Part shown: piece by piece, positions 10,601-20,704 of the stretch
Position numbering within the stretch: position 1 is the first letter of the stretch
Layout: the number at the start of each line of letters is the position of its first letter
Assembly: GCF_947366995.1 (NCBI RefSeq)
Contig: NZ_CANBCC010000006.1
Span: 28,208-92,207, forward strand
Reading direction: 5' to 3'
Length of the DNA stretch: 64,000 nt
Source of the DNA: an uncultured Aquabacterium sp.
GTDB lineage: Bacteria; Pseudomonadota; Gammaproteobacteria; Burkholderiales; Burkholderiaceae_C
Notes under the pieces: model-generated
What the model saw: only the letters and a program-made list of their open reading frames with translations
Told to the model about the DNA's origin: nothing
Databases searched by the model: none
Translations under genes and position numbers: made by a program

Positions 10601-11642
10601 CGTGGATCTTGCCCAGGTTGTGGTCCATGCGGACCACGTCCAGCCACTCGGCATCGGGCGTGACCATGCGCCACGAGGCGAGGTTGTCCAGCGCGGTGCC
10701 CCACAGCACGGCCTTCTTGCCGCCCGCGTTCATCGCGATGTTGCCGCCGATGCAGCTGGCCTCGGCCGAGGTCGGGTCGACCGCGAAGACGTAGCCGCCA
10801 CGCTCGGCCGCATCGGCCACGCGCTGCGTGACGACGCCGGCGCCGGTCCAGATGGTGGGCACCTTGTGCTGCACGCCCGGCAGGTCGACCAGCTCGACCT
10901 CGGTCATCTGTTCGAGCTTTTCGGTGTTGATGACCGCGCTCTTCCAGGTCAGCGGCACGGCGCCACCGGTGTAGCCGGTGCCACCCCCGCGCGGGATGAT
11001 GGTGAGCCCGAGTTCGACGCAGCCCTTGACCAGCGCGGCCATTTCGGCCTCGGTGTCCGGCGTGAGCACGACGAAGGGGTACTCGACGCGCCAGTCGGTG
11101 GCGTCCGTCACGTGCGAGACGCGGCTCAGCGCGTCGAACTTGATGTTGTCGTGCCGCGTGACCTTGCGCAGAACACGGGTGGCGCGTTCGCGCAGGGCGG
11201 CCATGTCATCGAAGGCGCGCGCAAAGCGGTCCACGGTGACCCGGGCGGCATCCAGCAATTCGGCCACGAGCTTGTCGCGCGAGGCGTCGGCGCTGGGCGT
11301 GCGGCGCTTGTCGACCTCGCCGAGGCGGTGGTGCAGGGCGTCGATCAGCTGGCCGCGGCGCTTGGGATTGTCCAGCAGGTCGTCCTGCAGATAGGGGTTG
11401 CGCTGCACCACCCAGATGTCGCCCAGCACCTCGTAGAGCATGCGGGCCGAGCGGCCCGTCTGGCGCTCGGTGCGCAACTGGCTCAGAACCTCCCAGGCGC
11501 GCTGACCCAGCAGGCGCTGGACAATTTCGCGATCCGAGAAGGAAGTGTAGTTGTAGGGGATCTCGCGCAGGCGGGGCTGGCCGGCGGCGTGAGCGTCGGC
11601 GGCCTGGGCGGTCATGTGGGTCAGCTCGGTCAGTGCGTTCAT
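7635..11642 (-). CDS. Giant FAD-linked oxidase / Fe-S (heterodisulfide-reductase-like CCG) oxidoreductase, about 1335 aa
   Basis: FAD_binding_4 region ([18 protein letters not shown]...[12 protein letters not shown]), oxidase C-terminal ([13 protein letters not shown]...GEHGIGITK), ferredoxin cysteines ([23 protein letters not shown]) and two CCG motifs ([16 protein letters not shown]). Start assigned at [13 protein letters not shown]. Confidence 0.9.
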   Translation of the reverse strand: MNALTELTHMTAQAADAHAAGQPRLREIPYNYTSFSDREIVQRLLGQRAWEVLSQLRTERQTGRSARMLYEVLGDIWVVQRNPYLQDDLLDNPKRRGQLIDALHHRLGEVDKRRTPSADASRDKLVAELLDAARVTVDRFARAFDDMAALRERATRVLRKVTRHDNIKFDALSRVSHVTDATDWRVEYPFVVLTPDTEAEMAALVKGCVELGLTIIPRGGGTGYTGGAVPLTWKSAVINTEKLEQMTEVELVDLPGVQHKVPTIWTGAGVVTQRVADAAERGGYVFAVDPTSAEASCIGGNIAMNAGGKKAVLWGTALDNLASWRMVTPDAEWLDVVRMDHNLGKIHDVAEARFELRYFAADGKTPLRTETLVIPGSVFRKEGLGKDVTDKFLAGLPGIQKEGCDGLITSARWVVHRMPKHVRTVCLEFFGNPTECVPSIVDIKDFMFEEMKQPGGAILAGLEHLDDRYLRAVGYATKSKRNVGGSGLPKMVLIGDIVGDDEDRVARATSEVIRLANGRSGEGFVAVSADARKKFWADRKRTAAIAKHTNAFKVNEDVVIPLPRMGEYTLGIERINIELSLRNKLALLDAIDAFFGSGRLTVAAALRKAEDPIELPSAEQLEEKIAAAQAHLAEVRARWTFLHDQLDAPLAEVDDRLAALGYTQHRDGRYVPQPGDTIFNLLQTWSVRVSWKREVRDELAKVFNGMVLGGVVDELKRIHKQVLRGRVWVALHMHAGDGNVHTNIPVNSDNYEMLQTAHEAVARIMELARSLDGVISGEHGIGITKLEFLTDDEMANFTAYKQKVDPEGRFNKGKLLRGQALRALGDDVHAADLTEAYTPSFGLMGHESLIMQQSDIGNIAESFKNCLRCGKCKPVCATHVPRANLLYSPRNKILATSLLIEAFLYEEQTRRGVSIKHWAEFEDVSDHCTVCHKCVTPCPVNIDFGDVSMAMRSLLTKMGKKSFRPAAAAGMLMLNATNPQTIKFVRSAVVDVAMPLQRMANDVLKLAARKQTSAPPATHGKAPLKEEVIHFINKKMPGGLPKKTARALLDIEDKNYVPIIRDPKQTTADTEAVFYFPGCGSERLFSQVGLATQAMLWHAGVQTVLPPGYLCCGYPQRGAGQADTAEKMITDNRVLFHRVANTLNYLDIKTVVVSCGTCYDQLQGYQFDKIFPGCRIIDIHEYLLEKGVTLQGKGAFLYHDPCHTPMKLQDPMKTVKALVGDGVIKSERCCGESGTFAVNRPDISTQVRFRKTEEVRKGEAALRDQGLVGPKDNVKILTSCPSCLQGLNRYGEDTQNGLLEADYIVVEMAKQILGENWMREYVDRANAGGIERVLV

Positions 11643-11927
11643 GCGGGCGCCAGGTGCGAAGTGCCTGATACAGAAAAGATGAACGCGCCTGGGGCCGGGG
11701 ATGCACCCAGGCACGTTGTCCAGTGGGGGTGGTTTTCGCGCCTGAGGCGAGATGGTACCGCACCCCCATCCCCCATGCGCCAGAAATGGGCACTCCTCAC
11801 GGCCTTGTGGCGGGCTTTGCCCCGGGCGCAGAATGGCTATCCTGACTGTCATGCGATGTTTCTCTCCGGCGGCCGCGGCTGGTGGCGAAGGGGCATCCCC
11901 GTTCCACCGGTCTCTTATCAAGCAGTC

Positions 11928-12743
11928 ATGAGCCCTTCTTCCCGTTCGACCCCTGCCTGGCCCTATCCCTGCTGGATCGCCCACCGTGGCGCCGGCAAGC
12001 TGGCGCCGGAAAACACCCTCGCGGCCTTCCGCATGGGGGCCGAGCACGGGTTTGCCATGTTCGAGTGCGATGTGAAGCTCAGCGCCGACGGTGAGCCCTT
12101 TCTGCTGCACGACGCAGAACTCGATCGCACCACGAACGGGCGCGGCGTGGCCGGTGCGCACTCGTGGGATGCGCTGTCCCGCCTGGACGCCGGCAGCTGG
12201 CACGGCCGCATGTACGCTGGCGAGCCGCTGCTGCGCCTGGAGGCCCTCTCGCGCTGGCTGCAGTCGCTGGGGCTGCTGGTCAACCTCGAGATCAAGCCCA
12301 CGCCGGGCGACGAACAGCGCACGGGCCGCGTCGTGGCTGAACATGTGGCGCGGTTGTGGGCCCATGCGCATGTGAAGCCTTTGTTGAGCTCCTTCAGCGT
12401 CGAGGCCTTGCGGGCGGTGCAGCGCACCTGCCCCGATCTGCCGCGCGCGCTCCTGCTCGAGCGCTGGGCGGTCGACGGCGTCAAGCTCGCGCTCGACCTG
12501 GGTTGCCAGGCGATTGTCGTGCACCACCCCGAACTGGACCGTGAGCGCATCCGCGCCGCGCAGGCGGCTGGCCTGAAAGTGCTGACCTACACCGTCAACG
12601 AACCGGGGCAGGCCGCGGCGCTGTGGTTGTCGGGGCTGGATGGACTGATCACCGACCGCGTGGACACCTTCGAGCCGCAGGCGCGCCTGGGTGCCAACCC
12701 GGCCCGTCTGATGACGCTGGCGGCCGACGCGCTGGCCGTCTGA
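11928..12743 (+). CDS. ugpQ: Glycerophosphodiester phosphodiesterase
   Basis: [26 protein letters not shown]...[33 protein letters not shown] signature. Confidence 0.93.
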   Translation: MSPSSRSTPAWPYPCWIAHRGAGKLAPENTLAAFRMGAEHGFAMFECDVKLSADGEPFLLHDAELDRTTNGRGVAGAHSWDALSRLDAGSWHGRMYAGEPLLRLEALSRWLQSLGLLVNLEIKPTPGDEQRTGRVVAEHVARLWAHAHVKPLLSSFSVEALRAVQRTCPDLPRALLLERWAVDGVKLALDLGCQAIVVHHPELDRERIRAAQAAGLKVLTYTVNEPGQAAALWLSGLDGLITDRVDTFEPQARLGANPARLMTLAADALAV

Positions 12744-12774
12744 TCGGCATCCCTGGCGCGATGCGCCGAAAGTC

Positions 12775-12804
12775 AAACGGCGACCCCGCAAGGTCGCCGT
12801 TTTT
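12775..12804. terminator. Bidirectional intrinsic terminator between convergent ugpQ and mpl
   Basis: ACGGCGACC (12777-12785) / GGTCGCCGT (12792-12800) followed by TTTT; AA on the left arm gives T's on the minus strand. Confidence 0.85.
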
Positions 12805-12824
12805 GTTGGTGCCTGCGCTGAGCG

Positions 12825-14201
12825 TCAGGCCAGTGCGGCCAGCAGCTTGTCGTGGATGCCGCCGAAGCCGCCGTTGCTCATGCACAGGATCTGGTCGCCC
12901 GGACGCGCCACCTTGGCCACCTTGGCCACCAGCACGTCGATGGTGTCGGCCACCACGGCGCGTGCGCCCATCTCGGCCAGTGCTTCGTGGGCGTCCCAGC
13001 CGAGGCCGCCACTGTGGCAGAAGGCCAGGTCGGCCTCTTCCAGCGACCAAGGCAGCAGCGCCTTCATCGTGCCGAGCTTCATGGTGTTGGAACGCGGCTC
13101 GAACACGGCCAGGATGCGCGCGTCCGGGCCCACCTTGCGACGCAGACCGTCCACCGTGGTGCGGATCGCGGTGGGGTGGTGGGCGAAATCGTCGTACACG
13201 GTGATGCCGCGCACCTCGCCGCGGAGTTCAAGGCGGCGTTTCACGTTGGCGAACTGCCCCAGGGCCTCGCACGCCTGCTGCGGCGCCACACCCACGTGCT
13301 CAGCGGCGGCGATGGCGGCCAGCGCGTTCATCTGATTGTGCTCGCCCAGCAGCGCCCACTCCACGCGGCCCACCAGCACGCCGGCCTTCAGCACGTCAAA
13401 GGCGTGGGGCTCACCGCGTGCGCGGAAGCCCGGCGTGTCACCGCGCACACCGAAGCGCGCGACATCGCTCCAGCAACCGCGGTCCAGCACGCGCTGCAGC
13501 GCTTCTTCGCGCGCATTGACCACCAGGCGGCCACTGGCCGGCACGGTGCGCACCAGGTGGTGGAACTGCGTCTCGATCGCCGCCAGGTCGGCAAAGATGT
13601 CGGCGTGGTCGAACTCGAGGTTGTTGAGCACCGCCGTGCGGGGACGGTAGTGCACGAACTTGCTGCGCTTGTCGAAGAAGGCCGTGTCGTACTCGTCGGC
13701 TTCGATGACGAAGGGGTGGCCGCTGGCCGGGCGCGTCTCGGCGCGGGTGTCGCCCAACCGGGCCGACACGCCGAAATTCTGCGGCACGCCGCCCACCAGA
13801 AAGCCGGGCTGCTTGCCGGCGTGTTCCAGAATCCAGGTCAGCATCGACGTCGTGGTCGTCTTGCCGTGCGTGCCGGCCACGGCCAGCACATGGCGTCCCT
13901 GGAGCACGTTTTCGCTCAGCCACTGCGGGCCGCTGGTGTACGGCAGGCCACCGTCCAGAATGGCTTCCATCAACGGGTTGCCCCGGCTGACGACGTTGCC
14001 GATCACGAACAGGTCGGGCTTCAGTGCGAGCTGGTCCACCGTGTAGCCTTCGATCAGCTCGATGCCCAGGGCGCGCAGCTGGTCGCTCATCGGCGGATAG
14101 ACGCCGGCGTCGCAGCCGGTCACACGGTGGCCCGCCTCACGGGCCAGAGCGGCCACGCCACCCATGAAGGTGCCGCAGATGCCAAGGATGTGGATGTGCA
14201 T
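12825..14201 (-). CDS. mpl: UDP-N-acetylmuramate:L-alanyl-gamma-D-glutamyl-meso-diaminopimelate ligase
   Basis: MHIHILGICGTFMGGVAALAREAGHRVTGCDAGVYPPMS and VAGTHGKTTTTSMLTWILEHAG Mur-ligase P-loop. Confidence 0.95.
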   Translation of the reverse strand: MHIHILGICGTFMGGVAALAREAGHRVTGCDAGVYPPMSDQLRALGIELIEGYTVDQLALKPDLFVIGNVVSRGNPLMEAILDGGLPYTSGPQWLSENVLQGRHVLAVAGTHGKTTTTSMLTWILEHAGKQPGFLVGGVPQNFGVSARLGDTRAETRPASGHPFVIEADEYDTAFFDKRSKFVHYRPRTAVLNNLEFDHADIFADLAAIETQFHHLVRTVPASGRLVVNAREEALQRVLDRGCWSDVARFGVRGDTPGFRARGEPHAFDVLKAGVLVGRVEWALLGEHNQMNALAAIAAAEHVGVAPQQACEALGQFANVKRRLELRGEVRGITVYDDFAHHPTAIRTTVDGLRRKVGPDARILAVFEPRSNTMKLGTMKALLPWSLEEADLAFCHSGGLGWDAHEALAEMGARAVVADTIDVLVAKVAKVARPGDQILCMSNGGFGGIHDKLLAALA

Positions 14202-14250
14202 GGCGCGCATTGTAGGCAGCGCACCGGCACGTTCTTGTGCTTCCGAATGC

Positions 14251-14274
14251 AAAGGCCACCCGCTGAGGGGTGGC
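14251..14274 (-). terminator. Probable hairpin terminator downstream of mpl/hemL boundary
   Basis: GCCACCC (14255-14261) / GGGTGGC (14268-14274); minus-strand transcript has a short T-rich tail (CTTTG). Confidence 0.4.
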
Positions 14275-14315
14275 TGGGCTGAAAGGACGAGGGCCGGAGA
14301 GGCCTTGATCCGAGT

Positions 14316-15608
14316 TCAGAGCTGGCGGAAGGCGTTGGCGGCGGCTGCCACCGTGTCGGCGATGTCCTGCTCGGTGTGCGCCGCGCTGACAAATCCGGCT
14401 TCGTACATGGCCGGGGCCAGGTACACGCCCTGGTCCAGCATCAGGTGGAAGAAGCGGTTGAACGTGTCGGTGCCACGCGCCATCACGGCCTGGTAGTGCT
14501 GAGGCAGTTCCGGCGCGAAGAAGAAGCCGAACATGCCGCCCTGGCTGTCGGTGCAGAAGTCGATGCCGGCGGCCCGGGCGGCGCCGTCCAGGCCGGACAT
14601 CAGGCTGCGGGTGCGTTCGCCCAGCATGTCGAAGAAGCCCGGCTGGCTGATGAGCTTGAGTGTGGTCAGGCCGCAGGCCGTGGCGACCGGGTTGCCCGAC
14701 AGCGTGCCGGCCTGGTAGACCGGGCCCAGCGGCGCCAGCTTGGACATGATGGCGCGGGTGCTGGCAAACGCGGCCAGCGGCATGCCGCCGCCGATCACCT
14801 TGCCGAACACGCTGATGTCCGGGCGGAAGCCGGGGATGGCCTGCGCGTACAGGCTCTGCGCGCTGCCCAGGGCCACGCGGAAGCCGCTCATCACCTCGTC
14901 GAACACGAACAGCGCGCCGTGCTGGTCGCACAACTCGCGAATGCGCTTCACGAAGGGCACGCTGGCGCGCACGAAGTTCATGTTGCCGGCGATCGGCTCG
15001 ATCATCACGCAGGCGATCTCGTCGCCCTGCGTGGCAAACGCGTGCTCGATCTGCTCGATGTTGTTGTACTCGAGCACCAGCGTGTGCTGCACCACCTCAG
15101 GGGGCACGCCGGCGCTGGTGGGGTGGCCGAAGGTGGCCAGACCCGAGCCGGCCTTGACCAGCAGGGCGTCGGCATGGCCGTGGTAGCAGCCCTCGAACTT
15201 GATCAGCTTGCTGCGGCCGGTCACGCCGCGCGCCAGGCGGATGGCGCTCATGCCGGCTTCGGTGCCCGAACTGACCAGGCGCACCTGTTCGGCGCTGGGC
15301 ACGTGGGCCAGGATGGCCTCGGCCAGTTCGACCTCGCGCTCGGTGGGGGCGCCGAACGAGAAGCCGTCGACGGCCGCCTTCTGCACCGCCTCGAGCACCT
15401 CGGGGTGGCCGTGACCCAGGATCATCGGACCCCACGAGCCGATGTAGTCGATGTAGCGGGTGCCTTCGGCGTCCCACATGTAGGCGCCTTGGGCGCGCTG
15501 AATGAAGCGGGGCGTGCCGCCGACGGCGCGGAAAGCGCGCACGGGCGAGTTCACGCCGCCCGGGATGACGCGCTGGGCGCGCTCGAACAACTGGGTGTTA
15601 GTGGACAT
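14316..15608 (-). CDS. hemL: Glutamate-1-semialdehyde 2,1-aminomutase
   Basis: [35 protein letters not shown]...[22 protein letters not shown]...[12 protein letters not shown]. Confidence 0.96.
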   Translation of the reverse strand: MSTNTQLFERAQRVIPGGVNSPVRAFRAVGGTPRFIQRAQGAYMWDAEGTRYIDYIGSWGPMILGHGHPEVLEAVQKAAVDGFSFGAPTEREVELAEAILAHVPSAEQVRLVSSGTEAGMSAIRLARGVTGRSKLIKFEGCYHGHADALLVKAGSGLATFGHPTSAGVPPEVVQHTLVLEYNNIEQIEHAFATQGDEIACVMIEPIAGNMNFVRASVPFVKRIRELCDQHGALFVFDEVMSGFRVALGSAQSLYAQAIPGFRPDISVFGKVIGGGMPLAAFASTRAIMSKLAPLGPVYQAGTLSGNPVATACGLTTLKLISQPGFFDMLGERTRSLMSGLDGAARAAGIDFCTDSQGGMFGFFFAPELPQHYQAVMARGTDTFNRFFHLMLDQGVYLAPAMYEAGFVSAAHTEQDIADTVAAAANAFRQL

Positions 15609-16545
15609 GGCGGGAAGATGGCGGGGACGTGGTGTCATCGAGCGTGGGACCCTGCTCCGGGGCGGCTTCGCCCTCGGCGGGTTGCTCGCCGGGCGGCAGG
15701 GCCCAGAAGAATCGGTCAGGGACGACGCCGCCCATGCCGGGGCGGAAGCCGGCGTCCAGCGCCTGGTCAAGGAAGCTCAGCGCCTCGGACACGGCGACGT
15801 CGAGCTCGGTGCCCGACGAAAGGATGGCAGCCAGCGCGGCCGAGAGCGTGTCGCCCGCGCCCACGAAGGCGGTGTCGAAGCGCTCGAAGCGCTCGCCGCA
15901 CAGGGCACCCTGGGGGGAGGCCAGCACGTTGTCGATGAACTGGTCGGGCAGCTGGATGCCGGTGACGAGCACATAGTCTGAACCGAGTTCGCCGGCGGCC
16001 ACAGCCAGCTCGCGTGCAGAAGGCTGGCGCTCGGCGTCCCACTCGGGCAGCAGGAAGTCGGTGAGCGTCTTGTGGCTGCCGACCAACACCCGCGTGGCGG
16101 GCAGGATCAGTTCGCGGAAGGCATCCAGGTAGGCCATCTGCGGGTCTTCGTCCATCCACGACAGGTTGGGGAGGAAGGACACGAGCGGCACGTCCGAGTA
16201 ATCCGACAGGATCTCCGCCACCGCGCTGACGCCCTCGGCGCTGCCCAGGAAGCCCACCTTCCAGGCGGCAATCGTGCAGTCTTCGAGGATGGATCGCGCT
16301 TGATCGACCACGGCGTCCGGGTCGATCTCATGAGACTCGAACACTTCGGCGGTGTCGCGGATCAGCAGGCTGGTGACCACGGGCAGGGCATGCGCGCCCA
16401 TGGCGGCAATCGTGGCGATGTCGGCGCCGATGCCGGATGCGCCGCTCGGGTCATTGGCATTGAAGCTCAGGACGCATGCCGGCGCACCGGAATCCTGTTC
16501 GCCGGCAACCGGGGCGGTTTCAGCGCTGTTCTGGGGTGAATTCAT
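15598..16545 (-). CDS. thiD: Hydroxymethylpyrimidine/phosphomethylpyrimidine kinase (ThiD-like)
   Basis: [41 protein letters not shown] and [12 protein letters not shown] ribokinase-fold signature; 3' end overlaps the hemL start by 11 bp. Confidence 0.88.
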   Translation of the reverse strand: MNSPQNSAETAPVAGEQDSGAPACVLSFNANDPSGASGIGADIATIAAMGAHALPVVTSLLIRDTAEVFESHEIDPDAVVDQARSILEDCTIAAWKVGFLGSAEGVSAVAEILSDYSDVPLVSFLPNLSWMDEDPQMAYLDAFRELILPATRVLVGSHKTLTDFLLPEWDAERQPSARELAVAAGELGSDYVLVTGIQLPDQFIDNVLASPQGALCGERFERFDTAFVGAGDTLSAALAAILSSGTELDVAVSEALSFLDQALDAGFRPGMGGVVPDRFFWALPPGEQPAEGEAAPEQGPTLDDTTSPPSSRHVH

Positions 16546-16653
16546 GCGTTCAACGGTATCTCAGATGGGCGAGCCGTGCCCACAAACCCTGGGATTTTCC
16601 GGGGCGGGGGGTGGCTACAATCGGCCCATTGTATTCAAGCTGAACTTGCAGAC

Positions 16654-16827
16654 GTGACCGAATTCCGAACCTGGATGTGCCTGATCTGTGGCTGGATTTA
16701 TGACGAGGCCGCCGGCGTACCGGAAGAGGGCATTCCCGCCGGAACCCGCTGGGAAGACGTGCCGATGAACTGGGTGTGCCCGGAATGTGGCGCCCGCAAG
16801 GAAGACTTTGAGATGGTTCAGGTCTGA
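16654..16827 (+). CDS. rubA: Rubredoxin
   Basis: WMCLICGWIYDEAAGVPEEGIPAGTRWEDVPMNWVCPECGARKEDFEMVQV with two CxxC knuckles; GTG start at 16654. Confidence 0.95.
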   Translation: MTEFRTWMCLICGWIYDEAAGVPEEGIPAGTRWEDVPMNWVCPECGARKEDFEMVQV

Positions 16828-16904
16828 CGACCTCCGGCCGATATAAGCTGTGACCACGGCGACCCGCCCACGATGCGGGTCTCGAAGTTTGGAGGAGCGG
16901 GTCC

Positions 16905-17291
16905 GTGTCTGAAATGGAAAACAGCGTCAGGAAGGTGCTCGTCATCGACGACAGCAACACCATCCGGCGCAGCGCCGAGATCTTCCTGAAGCAGGGTGGG
17001 TACGAGGTCGTGCTGGCCGAGGATGGCTTTGATGCCCTCTCGAAAGTGAACGACCACGCGCCGGATGTCATCTTCTGCGACATCCTGATGCCGCGGCTCG
17101 ATGGCTACCAGACCTGCGCCATCATCAAGCGCAATCCGCGTTTTGCGCGCACGCCTGTGATCATGCTGTCCTCGAAGGACGGCCTGTTCGACAAGGCGCG
17201 TGGCCGCATGGTGGGGTCGCAGGACTACCTGACCAAGCCGTTCACGAAAGACCAGCTGCTGCAGGCCGTTTCCCAGTACATGGGAGCCTGA
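16905..17291 (+). CDS. pilG: Type IV pilus response regulator PilG
   Basis: KVLVIDDSNTIRRSAEIFLKQGGYEVVLAEDGFDALSKV; first gene of a pilGHIJ-chpA ordered cluster; GTG start. Confidence 0.92.
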   Translation: MSEMENSVRKVLVIDDSNTIRRSAEIFLKQGGYEVVLAEDGFDALSKVNDHAPDVIFCDILMPRLDGYQTCAIIKRNPRFARTPVIMLSSKDGLFDKARGRMVGSQDYLTKPFTKDQLLQAVSQYMGA

Positions 17292-17388
17292 GGTGAGCGC
17301 GGCGTGTCGCCATCCGGCGCGCTGTTGATGTTTGGAAACATATGCGGCCACGACCTTGTGGCAGCCTGTGGTGTGTTGAGGTAATTGC

Positions 17389-17754
17389 ATGCCGATCCAG
17401 AAAATACTGCTTGTCGACGATTCCAAGACCGAATTGCACGTGCTGTCCGACCTGCTGACCAAAAAGGGTTACCAGGTCCGCACCGCAGAAAACGGCGAGG
17501 AGGCGCTGCGCCGCCTGCAGGAAGACAAGCCCGACCTGATCCTGATGGACGTCGTGATGCCCGGCCAGAACGGCTTCCAGCTCACGCGCACGATCACCCG
17601 AGATCCGCAGTACGCGTCGATCCCGGTGATCATCTGTTCCAGCAAGAACCAGGAAACCGACCGCGTCTGGGGCATGCGCCAGGGCGCGCGCGACTACGTG
17701 GTCAAGCCCGTGAACCCGGAAGAGCTGCTGTCGAAGATCAAGGCCTTCGGCTGA
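17389..17754 (+). CDS. pilH: Type IV pilus response regulator PilH
   Basis: MPIQKILLVDDSKTELHVLSDLLTKKGYQVRTAENGEEALRRL...MDVVMPGQNGFQLTRTITRD; synteny. Confidence 0.92.
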   Translation: MPIQKILLVDDSKTELHVLSDLLTKKGYQVRTAENGEEALRRLQEDKPDLILMDVVMPGQNGFQLTRTITRDPQYASIPVIICSSKNQETDRVWGMRQGARDYVVKPVNPEELLSKIKAFG

Positions 17755-17767
17755 GAGGGCAGGGCAC

Positions 17768-18304
17768 ATGGCCAACAAGGAAGCCCTTCGGGAACTGCAG
17801 CAGCGCCTGGCCGACCGGCTGCAGAAGGTGCGTCAGCAGGCGCCCACGCGAAACTGGCTGGCCGTCGAGATGGCCGGACACGGGTTCCTGCTGCCGCTGG
17901 ACCAGGCCGGCGAGATCTTCCCGCTGGGCGCTGTCCAGACCGTGCCGCACAGCCAGCCCTGGTTTCTCGGCGTGGCCAACTTGCGCGGCCAGCTTCATGG
18001 CGTGGTTGACCTCAGCGGCTTCCTGGGGCTGAGCCGGCGCACACCGCGCCTGCCCACCGAGCCGCAGGCCCGCGATGCCGGACGGCTCATCGCCTTCAAC
18101 CAGGGCCTTCAGGTCAACGCCTGCCTCCTGGTGGATCGCCTGCTGGGTTTGCGCCAGGCCGGGGCGATGCACCCCACCGAGCGAGGCCGCAGCGCCCCCC
18201 ACTTCGTGGTCCAGGAGCTGGCCGACACCCAGGGCCGCGTCTGGTACGAGCTGGACCTGGCCGCGCTCGCGTCCGACGAAGCGTTTCTCAAGATCGATGC
18301 CTGA
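17768..18304 (+). CDS. pilI: CheW-like protein PilI
   Basis: WLAVEMAGHGFLLPLDQAGEIFPLGAVQTVPHSQPWFLGVANLRGQLHGVVDLSGFLG; synteny. Confidence 0.9.
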   Translation: MANKEALRELQQRLADRLQKVRQQAPTRNWLAVEMAGHGFLLPLDQAGEIFPLGAVQTVPHSQPWFLGVANLRGQLHGVVDLSGFLGLSRRTPRLPTEPQARDAGRLIAFNQGLQVNACLLVDRLLGLRQAGAMHPTERGRSAPHFVVQELADTQGRVWYELDLAALASDEAFLKIDA

Positions 18305-18355
18305 GCGGCACCCCACGCCGCAGGCACACCCGTAGTCAGTTTGGAGCAAGTTCAC

Positions 18356-20686
18356 ATGAGTTTCCTGAGTCGTATCAAGGAGCTGGGCAAGCCACGTGAA
18401 GAGGACGAAGTCCAGCCCGAGGCCCTCAGCGCCGACAGGCTGGTGGTGGCGTCTGGCGTCCAGACGGTGGACACGCAGTCGGCGCAGTCGACGCTCCAGC
18501 CTGGCGGCACCACAGCGGACTCGGTGATTTCCGAGGCCGCACCGTCGGAGTTTCCGGCGGACTACCTCGACAACCGCCGTCGCGACGACGCCATGGACGG
18601 CGCCAGTCTGGAGCCACAGTCGGGGCTGCCCCTGGTGGGCCACCTCCGCCTGGACCGCCAGCAGCGCGTGCTCGGTGGCGCGCTGGCCGTCGGCGTGCTG
18701 GGCTTGATGCTCAGCGCGTTTCTGTCGGTGAACTCTGCCGACCGCCGTGCCGCACAGACGGGGGCCACCGGCCAGGCGCTGATGCAATCCCAGCGGCTGG
18801 CGAAGTCGGTGTCCCAGGCGCTGGTGGGTCGCGCCCAGGCCTTCTCGGAAGTGTCCGAGAGCGCCAAGGTGCTGGCCGCGAACGTGCGCGGTCTGGCCAA
18901 GGGAGACAGCACGCTGGGCCTCAGTGAGGTGTCCGGCGGTGCCCGCGAGGCGCTGACGCCCCTGCTGCAGCTGGTCGACCGTGCCGAGAAGAACGCCAAC
19001 TTCGTGCTGTCGCAGAAGCAGACGCTGACGCAGGTGAGCCAGGCGCTGCGCGAGGTCAACGCCCAGTCTTCTGAGCTGCTGGACCTGGCCGAAGGCATCG
19101 CCACCGCGCGCCTCGAAAAGGGCGGCGTGCCCCCCGCTGAATCGCTGGCGCTGAACCAGCTCGTGATGCTGACGCAGCGCATCGGCAAGTCGGCCAACGA
19201 ATTCCTGACGGTGGAAGGCGTGTCGACCGAGGCCGTGTTCCTGCTGGGCAAGGACCTCAATGCCTTCAAGGAACTTGGCGAAGGCCTGCTGTCGGGCAAC
19301 GCCGAGCTGCAACTGAGCGCCGCGCGCGACCCGGCGCTGCGCGAGCAGCTGGAAGCGCTGCTGAAGATCTTCGAACGCACCCGCACGCAGTCGACCTTCA
19401 TCCTGGGTTCGCTGCAGGGCCTGGTGGCTGCCCGTGATGCACAGGTGGCCGTCATCGACGACTCCGAGCCGCTGCGCAAGGGCCTGGAAGAGGTGCAGAA
19501 GCGCCTGAACGACGGAGCCGGCATCGGTGGCCTGAACGTCGCGATGATTCTGGTCTTCCTGCTGGCCACGGCGGCCTCCGCCTGGGGCCTGCTGCGCGTC
19601 TTCTTGACCGACCAGCGCCACCGCGCCCGCATTGCCGAATTCCAGCGCCAGGAGGCCGAGCGCCAGGAGCGTGAAGCCAAGCGCGTGAACGACGCCAACC
19701 AGGCGGCCATTCTGCGGCTGATGAACGAACTGCAGATGGTGGCCGAAGGTGACCTGACACAGCAGGCCACCGTGACCGAAGACATCACGGGCGCCATCGC
19801 CGACTCGGTGAACTTCACGGTGGAAGAGCTGCGCACGCTGGTGGCGCAGGTGCAGGGCACGGTGCAACGGGTGACCGAAACGACTGTGCAGGTGGATGCG
19901 ACGTCGACCGAACTGCTGGCCGCCTCCGACGAGCAGCTGCGCGAGATCCGCGAAACAGGTGAATCGGTGCTGCAGATGGCTGGGCGAATCAACGAGGTGT
20001 CGGCTCAGGCACAGCATTCCGCTGAAGTGGCGCGCCAGTCGCTGGACGCTGCCGACCAGGGCCTGCAGGCCGTGCAGAACGCCATCGGCGGTATGGACAC
20101 CATTCGCGAGCAGATCCAGGAAACCTCCAAGCGCATCAAGCGACTGGGTGAATCGTCGCAGGAGATCGGTGAAATCACCGAGCTGATCTCGGACATTACC
20201 GAACAGACCAACGTGCTGGCGCTGAACGCCGCCATCCAGGCGGCCTCGGCCGGTGAAGCCGGTCGCGGTTTCTCGGTGGTGGCCGAAGAAGTGCAGCGTC
20301 TGGCCGAACGCTCGGCCGACGCGACCCGCGAAATTGCCGCGCTGGTGCGTACCATTCAGACCGACACCCAGGACGCCGTGGCCGCCATGGAGCGCTCCAC
20401 GCAAGGGGTGGTGGAAGGGGCCCGGCTGTCTGACGCCGCCGGTTCCGCACTGGGTGACATCGACCGCGTGTCCCGCCGACTCGCTGAACTGATTGAGCAG
20501 ATCTCGGCGCAGGCGTTGAGAGAGGCCGAGTCCGCCAATGTGGTGGTGGCCAACATCCAGCACATCTTCGCGGTGACGGAGCAGACCGGTGAAGGCACGC
20601 GGTCGACCACGCAGCTCGTGCGCGAGCTGTCCAAGACCGCTGAAGAACTGCAGCAATCGGTGGCCCGATTCAAGATCGCTCCCTGA
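18356..20686 (+). CDS. pilJ: Methyl-accepting chemotaxis protein PilJ
   Basis: MCP hairpin [63 protein letters not shown]-like region; ATG at 18356 preferred over the TTG at 18341. Confidence 0.93.
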   Translation: MSFLSRIKELGKPREEDEVQPEALSADRLVVASGVQTVDTQSAQSTLQPGGTTADSVISEAAPSEFPADYLDNRRRDDAMDGASLEPQSGLPLVGHLRLDRQQRVLGGALAVGVLGLMLSAFLSVNSADRRAAQTGATGQALMQSQRLAKSVSQALVGRAQAFSEVSESAKVLAANVRGLAKGDSTLGLSEVSGGAREALTPLLQLVDRAEKNANFVLSQKQTLTQVSQALREVNAQSSELLDLAEGIATARLEKGGVPPAESLALNQLVMLTQRIGKSANEFLTVEGVSTEAVFLLGKDLNAFKELGEGLLSGNAELQLSAARDPALREQLEALLKIFERTRTQSTFILGSLQGLVAARDAQVAVIDDSEPLRKGLEEVQKRLNDGAGIGGLNVAMILVFLLATAASAWGLLRVFLTDQRHRARIAEFQRQEAERQEREAKRVNDANQAAILRLMNELQMVAEGDLTQQATVTEDITGAIADSVNFTVEELRTLVAQVQGTVQRVTETTVQVDATSTELLAASDEQLREIRETGESVLQMAGRINEVSAQAQHSAEVARQSLDAADQGLQAVQNAIGGMDTIREQIQETSKRIKRLGESSQEIGEITELISDITEQTNVLALNAAIQAASAGEAGRGFSVVAEEVQRLAERSADATREIAALVRTIQTDTQDAVAAMERSTQGVVEGARLSDAAGSALGDIDRVSRRLAELIEQISAQALREAESANVVVANIQHIFAVTEQTGEGTRSTTQLVRELSKTAEELQQSVARFKIAP

Positions 20687-20704
20687 CCCGACCCGGGATG
20701 ACGC

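Noticed and set aside
8034-12743. 1569-aa plus-strand ORF
   Set aside because: Only its C-terminal part (from 11928) is a recognisable GDPD; the rest is the antisense reading of the FAD/Fe-S oxidoreductase gene, typical of GC-rich codon bias.
12825-16545. mpl-hemL-thiD as a novel pathway operon
   Set aside because: All are common housekeeping enzymes; a likely terminator hairpin separates hemL from mpl and the neighbourhood looks ordinary.
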